From CALNBC01 sp050945915 (GTDB taxonomy: Bacteria > Bacillota > Clostridia > Christensenellales > CALWSW01), in contig JBMNTV010000013.1 of the NCBI GenBank assembly GCA_050945915.1, positions 1 to 39,266 of the forward strand: DNA of 39,266 bases. Direction: 5' to 3'. The notes under the pieces were generated by a model. It searched no databases. It was not told the origin of the DNA and was given only the letters and a program-made list of their open reading frames with translations. Shown here in pieces: positions 24,137 through 31,513 of the stretch. The translations under genes and the position numbers were made by a program. Each line of letters opens with the position of its first letter. The stretch's first letter is position 1.

Positions 24137-25060
24137 TCAGCGCTTTTGAATCTTGCTGATGTCGTAGGGCGTTTCCTGATAGACGCAATAGTTGAGCCAG
24201 TTGCCAAAGAGCAGGTTGGCGTGGGCGCGCCAGGAAACCACCGGGGCCTGCGTCGTGTCCCCGCCCGGATAGTAGTTGACGGGCGGCTGGATAGGCCTGC
24301 CCAGATTCTTATCCCGCAGGTACTCCTTTTCCAGGGTGTCCGCGTCGTACTCGCCGTGGCCGGTGACAAACACCTGTCTGCCGTCCGGCGTTGCCACCAG
24401 GAAGATCCCCGCCTCTTCCGATTCCGCCATGATGCAGAGCTCGGGGCATTTTTCGATGTCCTCCCGCCGGATCTCGGTATGCCGGCTGTGGGGAGCGAAG
24501 AAATAATCGTCAAACCCGCGCAATAGCGGCGCGTTTTTCACCAGAACCCTGTGACGGAAAACGCCGAACTGCTTTTGCGCAAGGGGATATTTGGGAATGC
24601 CGTAATTGTGGTACAGCGCCGCCTGGGCGCCCCAGCAGATATAAAAAGAGGAATAAACGTTCTCGTTTGCCCAGTCCATCAGCTGGACCAGCTCGTCCCA
24701 ATATGCCACTTCTTCAAAGTCCATGTGTTCCACCGGCGCGCCGGTGATGATGCAGCCGTCAAACTTCTCGTTTTTCACCTCGTCGAAGGTGCGATAAAAG
24801 GCTTCGAGGTATTCTGCGGAGGTGTGGGTGGGAGTATAGGAAGCAGTACGGATGAACACGGGCTCCACTTGAAGGGGCGTGTTGCCGATCAGCCTCAAAA
24901 GCTGGGTTTCGGTGGCTTCCTTTGTGGGCATCAAATTGACAATCGCGATGCGCAACGGGCGGATGTCCTGGGTGTTTGCCCGGGTTTCGGTCATCACGAA
25001 GATATTTTCCTCGGTGAGGGTGGCGGCGGCGGGAAGAGCGTTTGGGATCTTAACAGACAT
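24137..25060 (-). CDS. metA: Homoserine O-acetyltransferase (MetA/HTS family)
   Basis: MetA activates homoserine for methionine synthesis. At 307 aa it has the family length. The catalytic Cys142 lies in FYICWGAQAALYH, and the His/Glu pair lies in VTGHGEYDADTL. Residue 111 is Glu (in APVEHMDFEEVAYW). From published work on this family, Glu at 111 favours acetyl-CoA and Gly favours succinyl-CoA, so I predict O-acetylhomoserine as product despite the succinyltransferase family name. The start ATG 25060 has AGAGGAG upstream; the longer frame to 25129 runs through its own promoter. No SAM riboswitch or T-box is visible in the 83-base upstream gap. Confidence 0.95.
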   Translation of the reverse strand: MSVKIPNALPAAATLTEENIFVMTETRANTQDIRPLRIAIVNLMPTKEATETQLLRLIGNTPLQVEPVFIRTASYTPTHTSAEYLEAFYRTFDEVKNEKFDGCIITGAPVEHMDFEEVAYWDELVQLMDWANENVYSSFYICWGAQAALYHNYGIPKYPLAQKQFGVFRHRVLVKNAPLLRGFDDYFFAPHSRHTEIRREDIEKCPELCIMAESEEAGIFLVATPDGRQVFVTGHGEYDADTLEKEYLRDKNLGRPIQPPVNYYPGGDTTQAPVVSWRAHANLLFGNWLNYCVYQETPYDISKIQKR

Positions 25061-25099
25061 ACTCAAACTCCTCTCTGCGTGATTGAAATCGTATTTCCG

Positions 25100-25129
25100 A
25101 TTGTATTCGCTGCGCCTATTATCCGTCAA
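25100..25129 (-). promoter_or_regulatory. Sigma-A promoter of metA
   Basis: On the minus strand TTGACG (25129-25124), an 18-base spacer and TACAAT (25105-25100), with a ~35-base leader to the ATG. Confidence 0.7.
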
Positions 25130-25136
25130 GAGTTTG

Positions 25137-25145
25137 TGTTATAAT
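25137..25145 (+). promoter_or_regulatory. Extended -10 promoter of the 25192 gene
   Basis: The + strand reads TGTTATAAT (25137-25145), an extended -10 element back-to-back with the metA -35. It overlaps the in-frame ATG at 25144, which rules that codon out as the start. Confidence 0.6.
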
Positions 25146-25191
25146 GATTCGGAAAATCCCAAAGGCCGGCATGGCCGCAAACGGAGGAACC

Positions 25192-26391
25192 ATGCAGTCA
25201 ATCTGGGTCTCAACCCTTACATCTTCAGAAGATCGTCGCCTCCCTTCGGCGCTAAAAGCAGGGGGTTCACCCTTTTTTGGCATGGAAGGCGATCTTTTTG
25301 AAGCGCTTCGCGCCGTTGCGCTTCCCGAAAGCTCCTCTTTGGTGTTCGGGGCGGATATCGGCGCAGCGACTATTCCCCTCGTCCTCCTGGCGGGGGACAG
25401 GATCGTGCTCTTTGACCTTTGCGAACAGCAACCCCAGCCCGTGCTCTGCGCCAAGTGCGACAGGCTGGCTTCCTTCGCCCGGCGGGTTTCCCTGTTCCAC
25501 AAGCCCAGCGACGGCAGGCGGGTGCATTGCGCCCTGCTCGTGACGGGCGCGGAAAAGCTCAAGCCCTATCCGGTGCACATCTGCCAGGTGCTTCCTTTCC
25601 ACAGGCTGTCGGATTACCTGCGCTCTTTGCAGATCGAGGGCGAAAGCCTCGCCCCTTCGGCATGGCTGGCCGTCCAACCGCGGGACGGCAGCATCATCCT
25701 TTCCGACCGGATCGACGCGGGGCTGGAGCGCTGGTCGCGCTTTTTGCTGGACGGCTGGATCAACGACGCCGCGGACGAAATGGCGAAGTTGCACAAAATG
25801 GGCTACCGCCTATACATCACCGGCGATTACTCCGCCGCCAAAGCGTATTGCGCGGCCCGCTTCGGGGATACAGACGCCCTTTACGGGTTTATCACCTCGT
25901 CTGAGGCGGAAAACATGTTCCCTTACGGCGGCTTAAAAAGCGGCAGCAAGGCCAAGCGCATCCCGAAACCCGAGGACGAGGGCTGGGAGGACCGCTGGTT
26001 CGACCCCAAGGCGGAGGACGGTTGCCGCACCTTCAAGCGGGCGGCCTTTGAAGACACCCTGAAGAACAGGCGACTGGATTTTGCCGTGCTGGGCTGGGGG
26101 GACGATATGCGCTGGACGGGCAGGTGGAAGCCCCGGGGCGCGGGCGCGGCCTTCAGTTTGGACATCGGCATCAACCTCGACCTGAAGGGCTATCACCGCC
26201 CAAAGATCCGGACAAACCCCCTGGATGGCCGCGGCGGCATCGATGGCCCTGTCGAAAATCCCCGCCTGGGCGCTTATTACACCCTGCTCACCGCTGCCAG
26301 AGAGGGCATGGTGCTGTTCACCATCAGCGATCTTTATACCGATTCCGCGAGAAACGCCCTCATGCGCGCCGGAGCGGTGAAAATGTTCTAA
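25192..26391 (+). CDS. Protein of unknown function, 399 aa
   Basis: I do not recognise this protein. It is soluble, with no signal peptide or membrane segment. Features include an N-terminal part rich in hydrophobic strands (LVFGADIGAATIPLVLLAGD, IVLFDLCEQQPQPVLCAKCD), a Cys pair CAKC near residue 85, a middle region with LGWGDDMRWTGRWKPRGAG, and a conserved-looking C-terminal stretch (LGAYYTLLTAAREGMVLFTI). The start ATG 25192 has CGGAGG upstream; the ATG at 25144 overlaps the promoter -10. The sortase-like gene begins 101 bases after it on the same strand. Large numbers of Gly, Trp and Arg suggest a folded domain, but no enzyme motif is claimed. Confidence 0.7.
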   Translation: MQSIWVSTLTSSEDRRLPSALKAGGSPFFGMEGDLFEALRAVALPESSSLVFGADIGAATIPLVLLAGDRIVLFDLCEQQPQPVLCAKCDRLASFARRVSLFHKPSDGRRVHCALLVTGAEKLKPYPVHICQVLPFHRLSDYLRSLQIEGESLAPSAWLAVQPRDGSIILSDRIDAGLERWSRFLLDGWINDAADEMAKLHKMGYRLYITGDYSAAKAYCAARFGDTDALYGFITSSEAENMFPYGGLKSGSKAKRIPKPEDEGWEDRWFDPKAEDGCRTFKRAAFEDTLKNRRLDFAVLGWGDDMRWTGRWKPRGAGAAFSLDIGINLDLKGYHRPKIRTNPLDGRGGIDGPVENPRLGAYYTLLTAAREGMVLFTISDLYTDSARNALMRAGAVKMF

Positions 26392-26492
26392 CGATTGCCA
26401 TCATATGGGGCGCAGGGGAACCATTGCGCCCGCTGCGTCGTATTGCCATCGGCAGAACGCCACATTGAGTGACTATTGGAGCTGTTACCATA

Positions 26493-27302
26493 ATGAAAAA
26501 AAAGCTCGCCGCCTTCGCGCTGGCGCTGATCCTTCTTTCCGGTTGCACCAACGATCCCGGCAATGACCCCGCGAATACGCCGGGCCTGTCTGCAACGCCG
26601 GACATCACCGGAGAGGAGTTCGAACCCGTCGACAATCCCGTTCCCAGTCCCATGGACGAGGCCGAACCTTCCCCCGAACCCGGCGCGAATACGCCCGGCC
26701 CCGCAGCAGAGCTGCCCTTTGCCGAAGCCGCCCTTGCCGAAATGCCCCGGGGAGAGGAGTATCTCGCCCTTCACAAAAGCAATCCGGAAGTGCTGGGCTG
26801 GATCACCGTACCCAATACGAACATCGACTACGCCGCCGCCCTGACGACGGACAACGAAAAATACCTGCACACCACCCTTTTGGGGGAGGAGAGCAAGGCC
26901 GGCGCCATCTTCTTTGATTACCGGACGGACAAGCTGCTCTCCGGCAGGCATCTGATTCTTTATGGCCACAATATGAAGGCGGGGACGATGTTCCACGACC
27001 TGAACAGCTATAAACACAAAAACTTCTTTGAAAACAACCGCATCATCACCCTGTGGGCGGGGAGCGAAAAGCGGGAATACGAGGTTTACGCCGCCTATGT
27101 CGCCACCGAGGACATCTATTTCATCCGCATGTACTTCAAGGATGACGCCCATTTCCTCGATTATATGACCGGTCTTCAGGCGCTTTCCAAGTTCTCGACG
27201 GACGTCGAATTGACCGCAGACGACCAGATCCTCACCCTGGTCACCTGCACCTATGAGGAGGACAATGCCCGTTTCGTCGTGCAGGCGAGAAGGGTCCGCT
27301 AA
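26493..27302 (+). CDS. Class B sortase-like lipoprotein
   Basis: A 269-aa sortase of the class B group: it would cleave a sorting signal and join a protein to the cell wall or to another protein. The order is lipobox LLSGC (Cys18), a Pro/Glu/Asp-rich linker to about residue 80, then the sortase domain with NPEVLGWITVPNTNIDYAA, the catalytic His in ILYGHNMKAGTMFHDL, Cys in LTLVTCTYEEDNARFVV and the Arg of that motif. Most SrtB proteins use an uncleaved N-terminal membrane helix; here a lipid anchor appears to replace it. The start ATG 26493 has TGGAG 11 bases upstream. No sorting-signal substrate is encoded in this window. A terminator follows. Confidence 0.9.
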   Translation: MKKKLAAFALALILLSGCTNDPGNDPANTPGLSATPDITGEEFEPVDNPVPSPMDEAEPSPEPGANTPGPAAELPFAEAALAEMPRGEEYLALHKSNPEVLGWITVPNTNIDYAAALTTDNEKYLHTTLLGEESKAGAIFFDYRTDKLLSGRHLILYGHNMKAGTMFHDLNSYKHKNFFENNRIITLWAGSEKREYEVYAAYVATEDIYFIRMYFKDDAHFLDYMTGLQALSKFSTDVELTADDQILTLVTCTYEEDNARFVVQARRVR

Positions 27303-27316
27303 TACGCAGAACAAAC

Positions 27317-27343
27317 AACGGCCGGAAGATTCCGGCCGTTTTG
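27317..27343 (+). terminator. Terminator after the sortase gene (bidirectional)
   Basis: A perfect 10-bp stem (27317-27326 with 27331-27340, loop AGAT) ends in TTTT and lies between two convergent genes. Confidence 0.85.
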
Positions 27344-27344
27344 C

Positions 27345-28136
27345 CTATTTTGCGTACAGATTGCCGATGATGGCGTTTGCCCATCGGATGGGAAGCAGCT
27401 TTCTCAGCGCGTAGACCGCCTTGGGGAAGGCCCCGCAGACGGCAATGGGGGGCGGATTGCGCTTTTTTAACTGCTTTGCGATGAAGTTTGCCGCCATTTT
27501 TGGATCGTAGCCGTTCTGCTCGTCCTTTTCCATGCGGGCAACGCTCCGTTTGAAACGCTTTGCATAGACTTCGTCCCCTTCCGTAGCCTTTGCGTACCGC
27601 CTGTTTTTCGTGAATTCCGTCTTGGTGTCCCCCAGTTCCACGCAGGTGCAGCGCACGCCAAAGGGCAGGCACTCCATCTCGATGGCCTGCATGGCGATCT
27701 CCAGCGCCGCTTTGCTGGCAGAATACAGCGCCTGGAAGGGGAGGGGAATCTGGGCGGCCAAAGAACTGACGCAGAGGACCCTTCCCCTGGACTGGCGCAG
27801 GGCGGGCAGGGCGTGCCGCGTCACCGTCAGCGCGCCGAGGAAGTTGATGTTCATCTGGGCGGCCGCTTCCGCTTCAGTGGTCAGCTCCACAGGGCCGGCG
27901 ATGCCCATACCGGCATTGTTGATCAGCGCGTCCAGCCGGCCTTCCTCCGAAAGCACTTGCTCCACCGCCGCGCGCACCGAATCCTCGTCCTGAACATCCA
28001 GATAAACGGGTATAAAGCAGGGGTTTTGGGGCGGGTTTTTGCGATAGGTGCCGTAGACCTTGTACCCCTGTTCAGAAAGAACCTGCGCCGTCGCCGCGCC
28101 AATGCCGCTGCTGGCACCGGTCAAGAGTATCACCAT
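27345..28136 (-). CDS. Short-chain dehydrogenase/reductase (classical SDR)
   Basis: A 263-aa classical SDR. The nucleotide motif LLTGASSGIGAATAQ, the structural NNAG (LINNAGMGIAG), the catalytic Ser in CVSSLAA and Tyr-x3-Lys in YSASKAALE are all present, so an active NAD(P)-dependent oxidoreductase is expected. The substrate is not evident; the C-terminal ~70 residues are basic and do not resemble a standard family. The start ATG 28136 has GGAGG nine bases upstream; the ATG at 28142 is too close to it. It is separated from the two other SDR genes upstream by 161 bases that contain their terminator, so it is a separate unit. Confidence 0.87.
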   Translation of the reverse strand: MVILLTGASSGIGAATAQVLSEQGYKVYGTYRKNPPQNPCFIPVYLDVQDEDSVRAAVEQVLSEEGRLDALINNAGMGIAGPVELTTEAEAAAQMNINFLGALTVTRHALPALRQSRGRVLCVSSLAAQIPLPFQALYSASKAALEIAMQAIEMECLPFGVRCTCVELGDTKTEFTKNRRYAKATEGDEVYAKRFKRSVARMEKDEQNGYDPKMAANFIAKQLKKRNPPPIAVCGAFPKAVYALRKLLPIRWANAIIGNLYAK

Positions 28137-28222
28137 AATCATAAGCCTCCGATGATTGCTGCTTGGACCATTATAATCCATCCGGCGATCCATTTCCACC
28201 AAGAGGTGCGCCGTGATTCCTG

Positions 28223-28258
28223 AAAAACACCTCCAAAGAAGCAATCTTTGAAGGTGTT
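28223..28258 (-). terminator. Terminator of the two-gene SDR operon
   Basis: A 14-bp stem (28226-28239 with 28245-28258, one G-T pair) is followed on the minus strand by a five-base T run (28227-28223). Confidence 0.85.
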
Positions 28259-28297
28259 CGTTCGATTCTCCCACAGTGTGACCGAAATTTGGCCCCG

Positions 28298-29053
28298 TCA
28301 GCCGGTGATCTTGACAAACGGCGCGTCCCCCACCCGGTACTGGGTGGTCAGATACCCCGCATCTGCCCGGATTTCCGAGCCGTTGACGCACTTGGTCTCG
28401 CAGCTGAGCAGGAACTTGATGGTGCCGGCAACATCCTCCGCCGTCACCCGCCGCCCCAGCAGGGAGATGCGCTCCGGGCTTTGGCGCTGGTCCGGGTCCA
28501 GCGCATCCTCGAACTGGCCGTCCACAAAGCAGGCGATGACGGTGTTCACCTGTATGTTATCCTTCCAATAGGAGACCGCCAGCTCCCTGGTCAGGGCGTT
28601 GATCGCCGAGGTGGTCACCGCGTATGCCATATGGTAGCCGTCCGCGACGTGGCTGTGCACCGAAGAAAGATTGACGATCTTTCCGCAGCCGCTTTCTTTC
28701 ATATACGGCGCGCAGGCCCGGGCGCAATAAAACATCGGAGTGACGTTCCTGGCAAAAAGTTCTTCCATTTCGCCGGCCTTGATGTCTTTGGCGAGCTTTC
28801 TGTCCATCTGAAGGGCCGAGTTGAGCAGCGCGTTCGCCCCGCCGGCCTTTTCCACAGCGCGAAGGATGCTTTGCTCGTCCAACCAGTCGACTTTGACAGC
28901 AATACCCCGGCTGGCTTCCGGCAGCGCGTCCAGCAGGTCCATCGCCCGCATGACATCCTCGTCAAAGGCGGACACCTGCCAGCCCAGCTCTGCCATCCGA
29001 ATGGCCGTCGCCTTTGCGATGTTTCCCGCGCCGTTCAGTATCAGCTTTTTCAT
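28298..29053 (-). CDS. SDR-like protein without the catalytic lysine
   Basis: A 251-aa protein of the short-chain dehydrogenase fold. The nucleotide motif is altered to LILNGAGNIAKATA, the NNAG motif to LNSALQM, and the catalytic Tyr-x3-Lys reads YAVTT, with Thr in place of Lys; the Ser stretch NLSSVHSH remains. The C-terminal part is typical SDR (INALTRELAVSYWKDNIQVN, GRRVTAEDVAGTIKFLLS). Catalysis in the usual way is unlikely, so it may bind a cofactor or partner, perhaps the normal SDR encoded 14 bases upstream. The start ATG 29053 follows GGAGG. It is the second gene of the leftward pair and is closed by the terminator at 28223. Confidence 0.82.
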   Translation of the reverse strand: MKKLILNGAGNIAKATAIRMAELGWQVSAFDEDVMRAMDLLDALPEASRGIAVKVDWLDEQSILRAVEKAGGANALLNSALQMDRKLAKDIKAGEMEELFARNVTPMFYCARACAPYMKESGCGKIVNLSSVHSHVADGYHMAYAVTTSAINALTRELAVSYWKDNIQVNTVIACFVDGQFEDALDPDQRQSPERISLLGRRVTAEDVAGTIKFLLSCETKCVNGSEIRADAGYLTTQYRVGDAPFVKITG

Positions 29054-29067
29054 TGCCGCTCCCTCCT

Positions 29068-29847
29068 TCAAACGCCGCTTTCGTAAGGCTTTCCTCTGCA
29101 GGCGATCAGCCCGCCCTCACAGGGGATGTCGCTGCCGTTGATGGCGATGGCATCCTCCGAAGCGAGGAACTCGACGACCTCGGCAATATCCTCCGGCATG
29201 GTCATCCTGTCCGCCAGGATGATGTTGAGCTGGTTGTCCAGCCAGCCTTCCTCCTGCAGGTGAATCTTGGTCATTTCCGTCAGCACATAGCCCGGGGAAA
29301 CGGAGTTCACCCGGATTCCATAGCGCCAGTAGTCGGCGGCAAGCTCTGCGTTGATGCTCAGTATCGCCTTTTTGGTGACGGCGTAGATCGTGCGGTCCCC
29401 GGTGGCGAGATACGCCCGCAAGCTCGCGGTGTTCACGATGGCGCCACCGCCGGATTTCTGCATGTAAATCGCCGCGGCCCTTGCCATGAAGAACAGGCCG
29501 CTCAAATTGACGCCGAGGATCTTGTTCCAGTCCTTTTCGGTGATCGTTTCCGTCGTTCCCCTGTGGGTAGAGATTCCCGCGTTGTTCACCAGCACGTCCA
29601 CGCTGCCGAAATGCTCGTAAATGCGCTTCATCAGATTCTCGCATTCGGAAAGCCTGGTGACGTCGAACTGGAAAAAGGCGATTTCCCCTTCCCCGCGGAG
29701 CTCTTTTGCCGCTTGTTCGCCCTGCACAGCGTCATAATCGACGATGGCGATGTTGTGGCCCCCGGCTGCAAAGCGCTGGGCGATGGCAAAGCCAAGGCCA
29801 CCGGCACCGCCGGTAATGACGACGGTTCTTCTGTTTTTGTTGGCCAT
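29068..29847 (-). CDS. Short-chain dehydrogenase/reductase (classical SDR)
   Basis: A 259-aa classical SDR with all catalytic parts: VVITGGAGGLGFAIAQRF for nucleotide binding, VLVNNAGIST, and Tyr-x3-Lys in IYAVTKKAILS. The C-terminal half has the usual IRVNSVSPGYVLTEM and PEDIAEVVEFLAS, with a GSDIPCEGG end typical of the family. An NAD(P)-dependent alcohol or sugar/keto-acid oxidoreductase is expected, substrate unknown. The start ATG 29847 has AAGGGAG upstream. It is the first gene of a pair with the degenerate SDR (14 bases between), which suggests a two-chain or paired function. Confidence 0.88.
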   Translation of the reverse strand: MANKNRRTVVITGGAGGLGFAIAQRFAAGGHNIAIVDYDAVQGEQAAKELRGEGEIAFFQFDVTRLSECENLMKRIYEHFGSVDVLVNNAGISTHRGTTETITEKDWNKILGVNLSGLFFMARAAAIYMQKSGGGAIVNTASLRAYLATGDRTIYAVTKKAILSINAELAADYWRYGIRVNSVSPGYVLTEMTKIHLQEEGWLDNQLNIILADRMTMPEDIAEVVEFLASEDAIAINGSDIPCEGGLIACRGKPYESGV

Positions 29848-30044
29848 GATTTCTCCCTTCTTACGATGTTTCATCTAATGCTTGCCCGAATTGAATGTAT
29901 GATTTCGTATACCAGTCAACGAGAAAGGGGTCTTGTCTTTGTCATTTTTTTGCACTATGTGCATTATACCGCCCATGCCCGGTTTCGTAAAGCGTTACAG
30001 TCGGGTATCATCCATTGAAAAAAGTGTTCTTTGAGAAAATTTTA

Positions 30045-30079
30045 TTGACAAAATCCCGATAATCAACCAATGATTGATT
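30045..30079 (+). promoter_or_regulatory. Promoter with operator-like inverted repeat for the 44-aa peptide
   Basis: TTGACA (30045-30050) is followed 18 bases later by AATGAT (30069-30074), a moderate -10. AATCAA (30061-30066) and TTGATT (30074-30079) form an inverted repeat around CCAATGA that covers the -10. This is where a repressor such as the Xre protein encoded next door could bind. Confidence 0.45.
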
Positions 30080-30145
30080 GCATTGCAAGGAAAATCGTGG
30101 TAGCCTTATGCCATAAAATGAAAACTCGTGAAAGGAGGTACGGGA

Positions 30146-30280
30146 ATGTCCATAACAGGCATCGTTAAAACCGGAATGGTCAATAACGGGATCAATATGA
30201 TGATCAACCGTGGTCGCGGCATGGTTTCCTATGCCGTCGTGTACCCATGCGCCGTACCTCTGTGTCCTGCATCGGAATAA
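30146..30280 (+). CDS. Small peptide, 44 aa, function unknown
   Basis: A 44-codon ORF with an excellent ribosome site (AAAGGAGG, seven bases before the ATG at 30146). The peptide starts MSITGIVKTGMVNNGINMMI, has a short Arg/Gly stretch (NRGRG) and ends with a hydrophobic part holding two cysteines (YPCAVPLCPASE). There is no signal peptide. A promoter with an operator-like repeat lies 70 bases upstream and a strong terminator follows 31 bases after the stop, so it appears to be its own transcript. A regulatory, toxin-like or signalling peptide is possible; I do not recognise it. Confidence 0.6.
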   Translation: MSITGIVKTGMVNNGINMMINRGRGMVSYAVVYPCAVPLCPASE

Positions 30281-30310
30281 GGGACTGTTTTCCTGAATCC
30301 ATCAGCAGCC

Positions 30311-30348
30311 AACAGCGGTATGACGCAAGATCATGCCGCTGTTTTGTT
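30311..30348 (+). terminator. Terminator after the 44-aa peptide ORF
   Basis: A 13-bp stem with one G-T pair (30311-30323 with 30331-30343) is followed by TTGTT. It isolates the peptide transcript from the Xre gene. Confidence 0.75.
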
Positions 30349-30380
30349 ATGCCTTTTGACCTTTGAAAGGATGATGGAAG

Positions 30381-30611
30381 ATGGATCTCCCGCTGGGTGA
30401 AAGAATAAGAACTTTGAGGCTGATGCTCTCGATGTCCCAAAGGGAGCTGGCCATGCTCATGGGCGTTACCCCCCAGGCCGCCAGCAAGTGGGAACACGGG
30501 CGCTCCTGCCCCGATATCATGTCCCTTTACAGACTGTCCCGCGTGTTGCAGATCTCTCTGGACGATCTGCTTGCACCGGAATTCTCATTACAGATGGAGT
30601 GCGAGTCATGA
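30381..30611 (+). CDS. Xre-family helix-turn-helix regulator, 76 aa
   Basis: A 76-aa single-domain HTH_3 protein. The five-helix core covers about residues 5-62: ERIRTLRLMLSMSQRELAML, MGVTPQAASKWEHGRSCPD, then LYRLSRVLQISLDDLLAPE. There is no ligand or dimerisation domain beyond a ten-residue tail. It should repress a nearby promoter, perhaps that of the 44-aa peptide (30045-30079) or its own. The ATG at 30381 has AAAGGA in front. Its stop overlaps the ATG of the next ORF (ATGA at 30608-30611), so the two are translated together. Small Xre genes of this type occur in toxin-antitoxin modules, prophage remnants and peptide-signalling loci. Confidence 0.85.
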   Translation: MDLPLGERIRTLRLMLSMSQRELAMLMGVTPQAASKWEHGRSCPDIMSLYRLSRVLQISLDDLLAPEFSLQMECES

Positions 30612-30763
30612 AATTGAATGTAATTTCATTTGTCATCAAAACCGCGCAGAATAAGCGCCGCGAAAGCAAACCCGATTTGGCTGAACTGCGCGCAACGCTG
30701 CAAAAAAAGGAAAAGATAACCCGTGAAGCCAGGGAGTTGGCCGCCCGCCGTCAGTTGTACTGA
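30608..30763 (+). CDS. Small basic helical protein, 51 aa, coupled to the Xre gene
   Basis: A 51-aa ORF whose ATG overlaps the Xre stop (ATGA). The sequence starts MKLNVISFVIKTAQNKRRES and ends as a charged helix (LQKKEKITREARELAARRQLY). It has no signal peptide. No ribosome site of its own is clear, so it depends on translation of the Xre gene. The overlap and strong charge suggest a partner of Xre, a toxin or antitoxin, or a nucleic-acid binder; I do not recognise a family. The tRNA-Arg promoter begins 34 bases later. Confidence 0.6.
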   Translation: MKLNVISFVIKTAQNKRRESKPDLAELRATLQKKEKITREARELAARRQLY

Positions 30764-30796
30764 CACCTTAACCAACAATTCATCTGTTCGTAGCTG

Positions 30797-30825
30797 TTGA
30801 CAAACCGTCGCATGCGCACTATAAT
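30797..30825 (+). promoter_or_regulatory. Perfect sigma-A promoter of the tRNA-Arg gene
   Basis: TTGACA (30797-30802), a 17-base spacer and TATAAT (30820-30825), a consensus promoter whose start point lies next to the tRNA 5' end. Confidence 0.92.
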
Positions 30826-30838
30826 AGTTAAGGCTGAT

Positions 30839-30914
30839 GCGCCGGTAGCTCAATGGATAGAGCATCTGGCTACGGACCAGAAGGCTGTAGGTTCGACTCC
30901 TGTCCGGCGCGCCA
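30839..30914 (+). tRNA. tRNA-Arg (anticodon ACG)
   Basis: A full cloverleaf can be drawn. The acceptor stem is GCGCCGG with CCGGCGC, the D arm is GCTC...GAGC, the anticodon stem TCTGG/CCAGA carries loop CTACGGA (anticodon ACG), and the T arm has TTCGACT. The discriminator G at 30911 is followed by an encoded CCA (30912-30914). It reads CGU and, after A-to-I editing by TadA, CGC and CGA codons. It is monocistronic, with a consensus promoter and its own terminator. Confidence 0.96.
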
Positions 30915-30921
30915 AAGCCCG

Positions 30922-30956
30922 AAAGCCCCTAACCGTCTAGGTTTGGGGGCTTTTTC
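30922..30956 (+). terminator. Terminator after tRNA-Arg
   Basis: A stem of about 13 bp (AAAGCCCC with GGGGGCTTT and TAACC with GGTTT) ends in a T run at 30951-30955. Confidence 0.88.
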
Positions 30957-31122
30957 TTATGCTCAACCAACACAAAAATGTGCTCATTTTGCCCCAAAAA
31001 ACACTCTCCTGCCTAATTTTTGCCCAATCGCTCTTTATTTTATCATGCGCTGGGTGCGCACTCATTTTACGTTCAACGCCTGTATTCGATGCAAATTCAA
31101 GCGCTTTGGCTACCAAGCGAGT

Positions 31123-31157
31123 AAAAAAAAAGCCCCCCGCCAGAAGCTGGCGGGGGC
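31123..31157 (-). terminator. Terminator of cspA
   Basis: A perfect 10-bp stem (31134-31143 with 31147-31156, loop AAG) is followed on the minus strand by nine T residues (31131-31123). Confidence 0.92.
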
Positions 31158-31179
31158 ACTGAGCCTTTGCTCCGTTCGG

Positions 31180-31395
31180 TTATTCGGCAAAACGGACGTT
31201 GATGGCCCTGGTCTTTCTGCTGTTCTTGGGATCGGGCTCCACGTCAAACATGACCTTCTGCCCATCGATCAGGGTCTTGTATCCCTCCGTCACAATGGAA
31301 GAAAAATGCACAAACACATCGTCTCCGCCATTGTCGTTGCTGATAAAGCCGTAGCCTTTTCCTGCATCAAACCATTTTACTGTACCACTATACAT
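31180..31395 (-). CDS. cspA: Cold-shock protein (CspA family)
   Basis: A 71-aa single cold-shock domain: a small beta-barrel RNA chaperone that binds single-stranded RNA and DNA and melts mRNA structure. RNP1 reads KGYGFISND and RNP2 reads VFVHFSSI; the start MYSGTVKWFDAGKG is classic. The protein is a little longer than the 66-67 aa norm through an insert in the last third (PDPKNSRKTRA). The ATG at 31395 has TAAGGAGG upstream. It has a strong terminator and a leader of about 110 bases from the promoter at 31514-31542, as is usual for cold-induced csp genes whose long 5' end senses temperature. It could equally be a constitutively expressed paralog. Confidence 0.96.
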   Translation of the reverse strand: MYSGTVKWFDAGKGYGFISNDNGGDDVFVHFSSIVTEGYKTLIDGQKVMFDVEPDPKNSRKTRAINVRFAE

Positions 31396-31513
31396 TTGGG
31401 TACCTCCTTAATATCTACTTGTACCCAAACAAAAAAGAAAACCCGTTCCCGTAAATCATCAACGGCAAGATCTACGACGAACGAGATAAAGCAGTTCTTT
31501 TGAATACATCTTC

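Noticed and set aside
25061..25099. SAM riboswitch or T-box before metA
   Set aside because: The gap to the promoter is only about 40 bases, too short for either element, and no conserved core is visible.
30839..31122. tRNA-Arg as an attachment site of an integrated element
   Set aside because: There is no integrase, no repeat of the tRNA 3' end was noticed and the following genes (cspA, exonuclease) look like core genes. The ~165 bases after the tRNA terminator hold no gene I can support.
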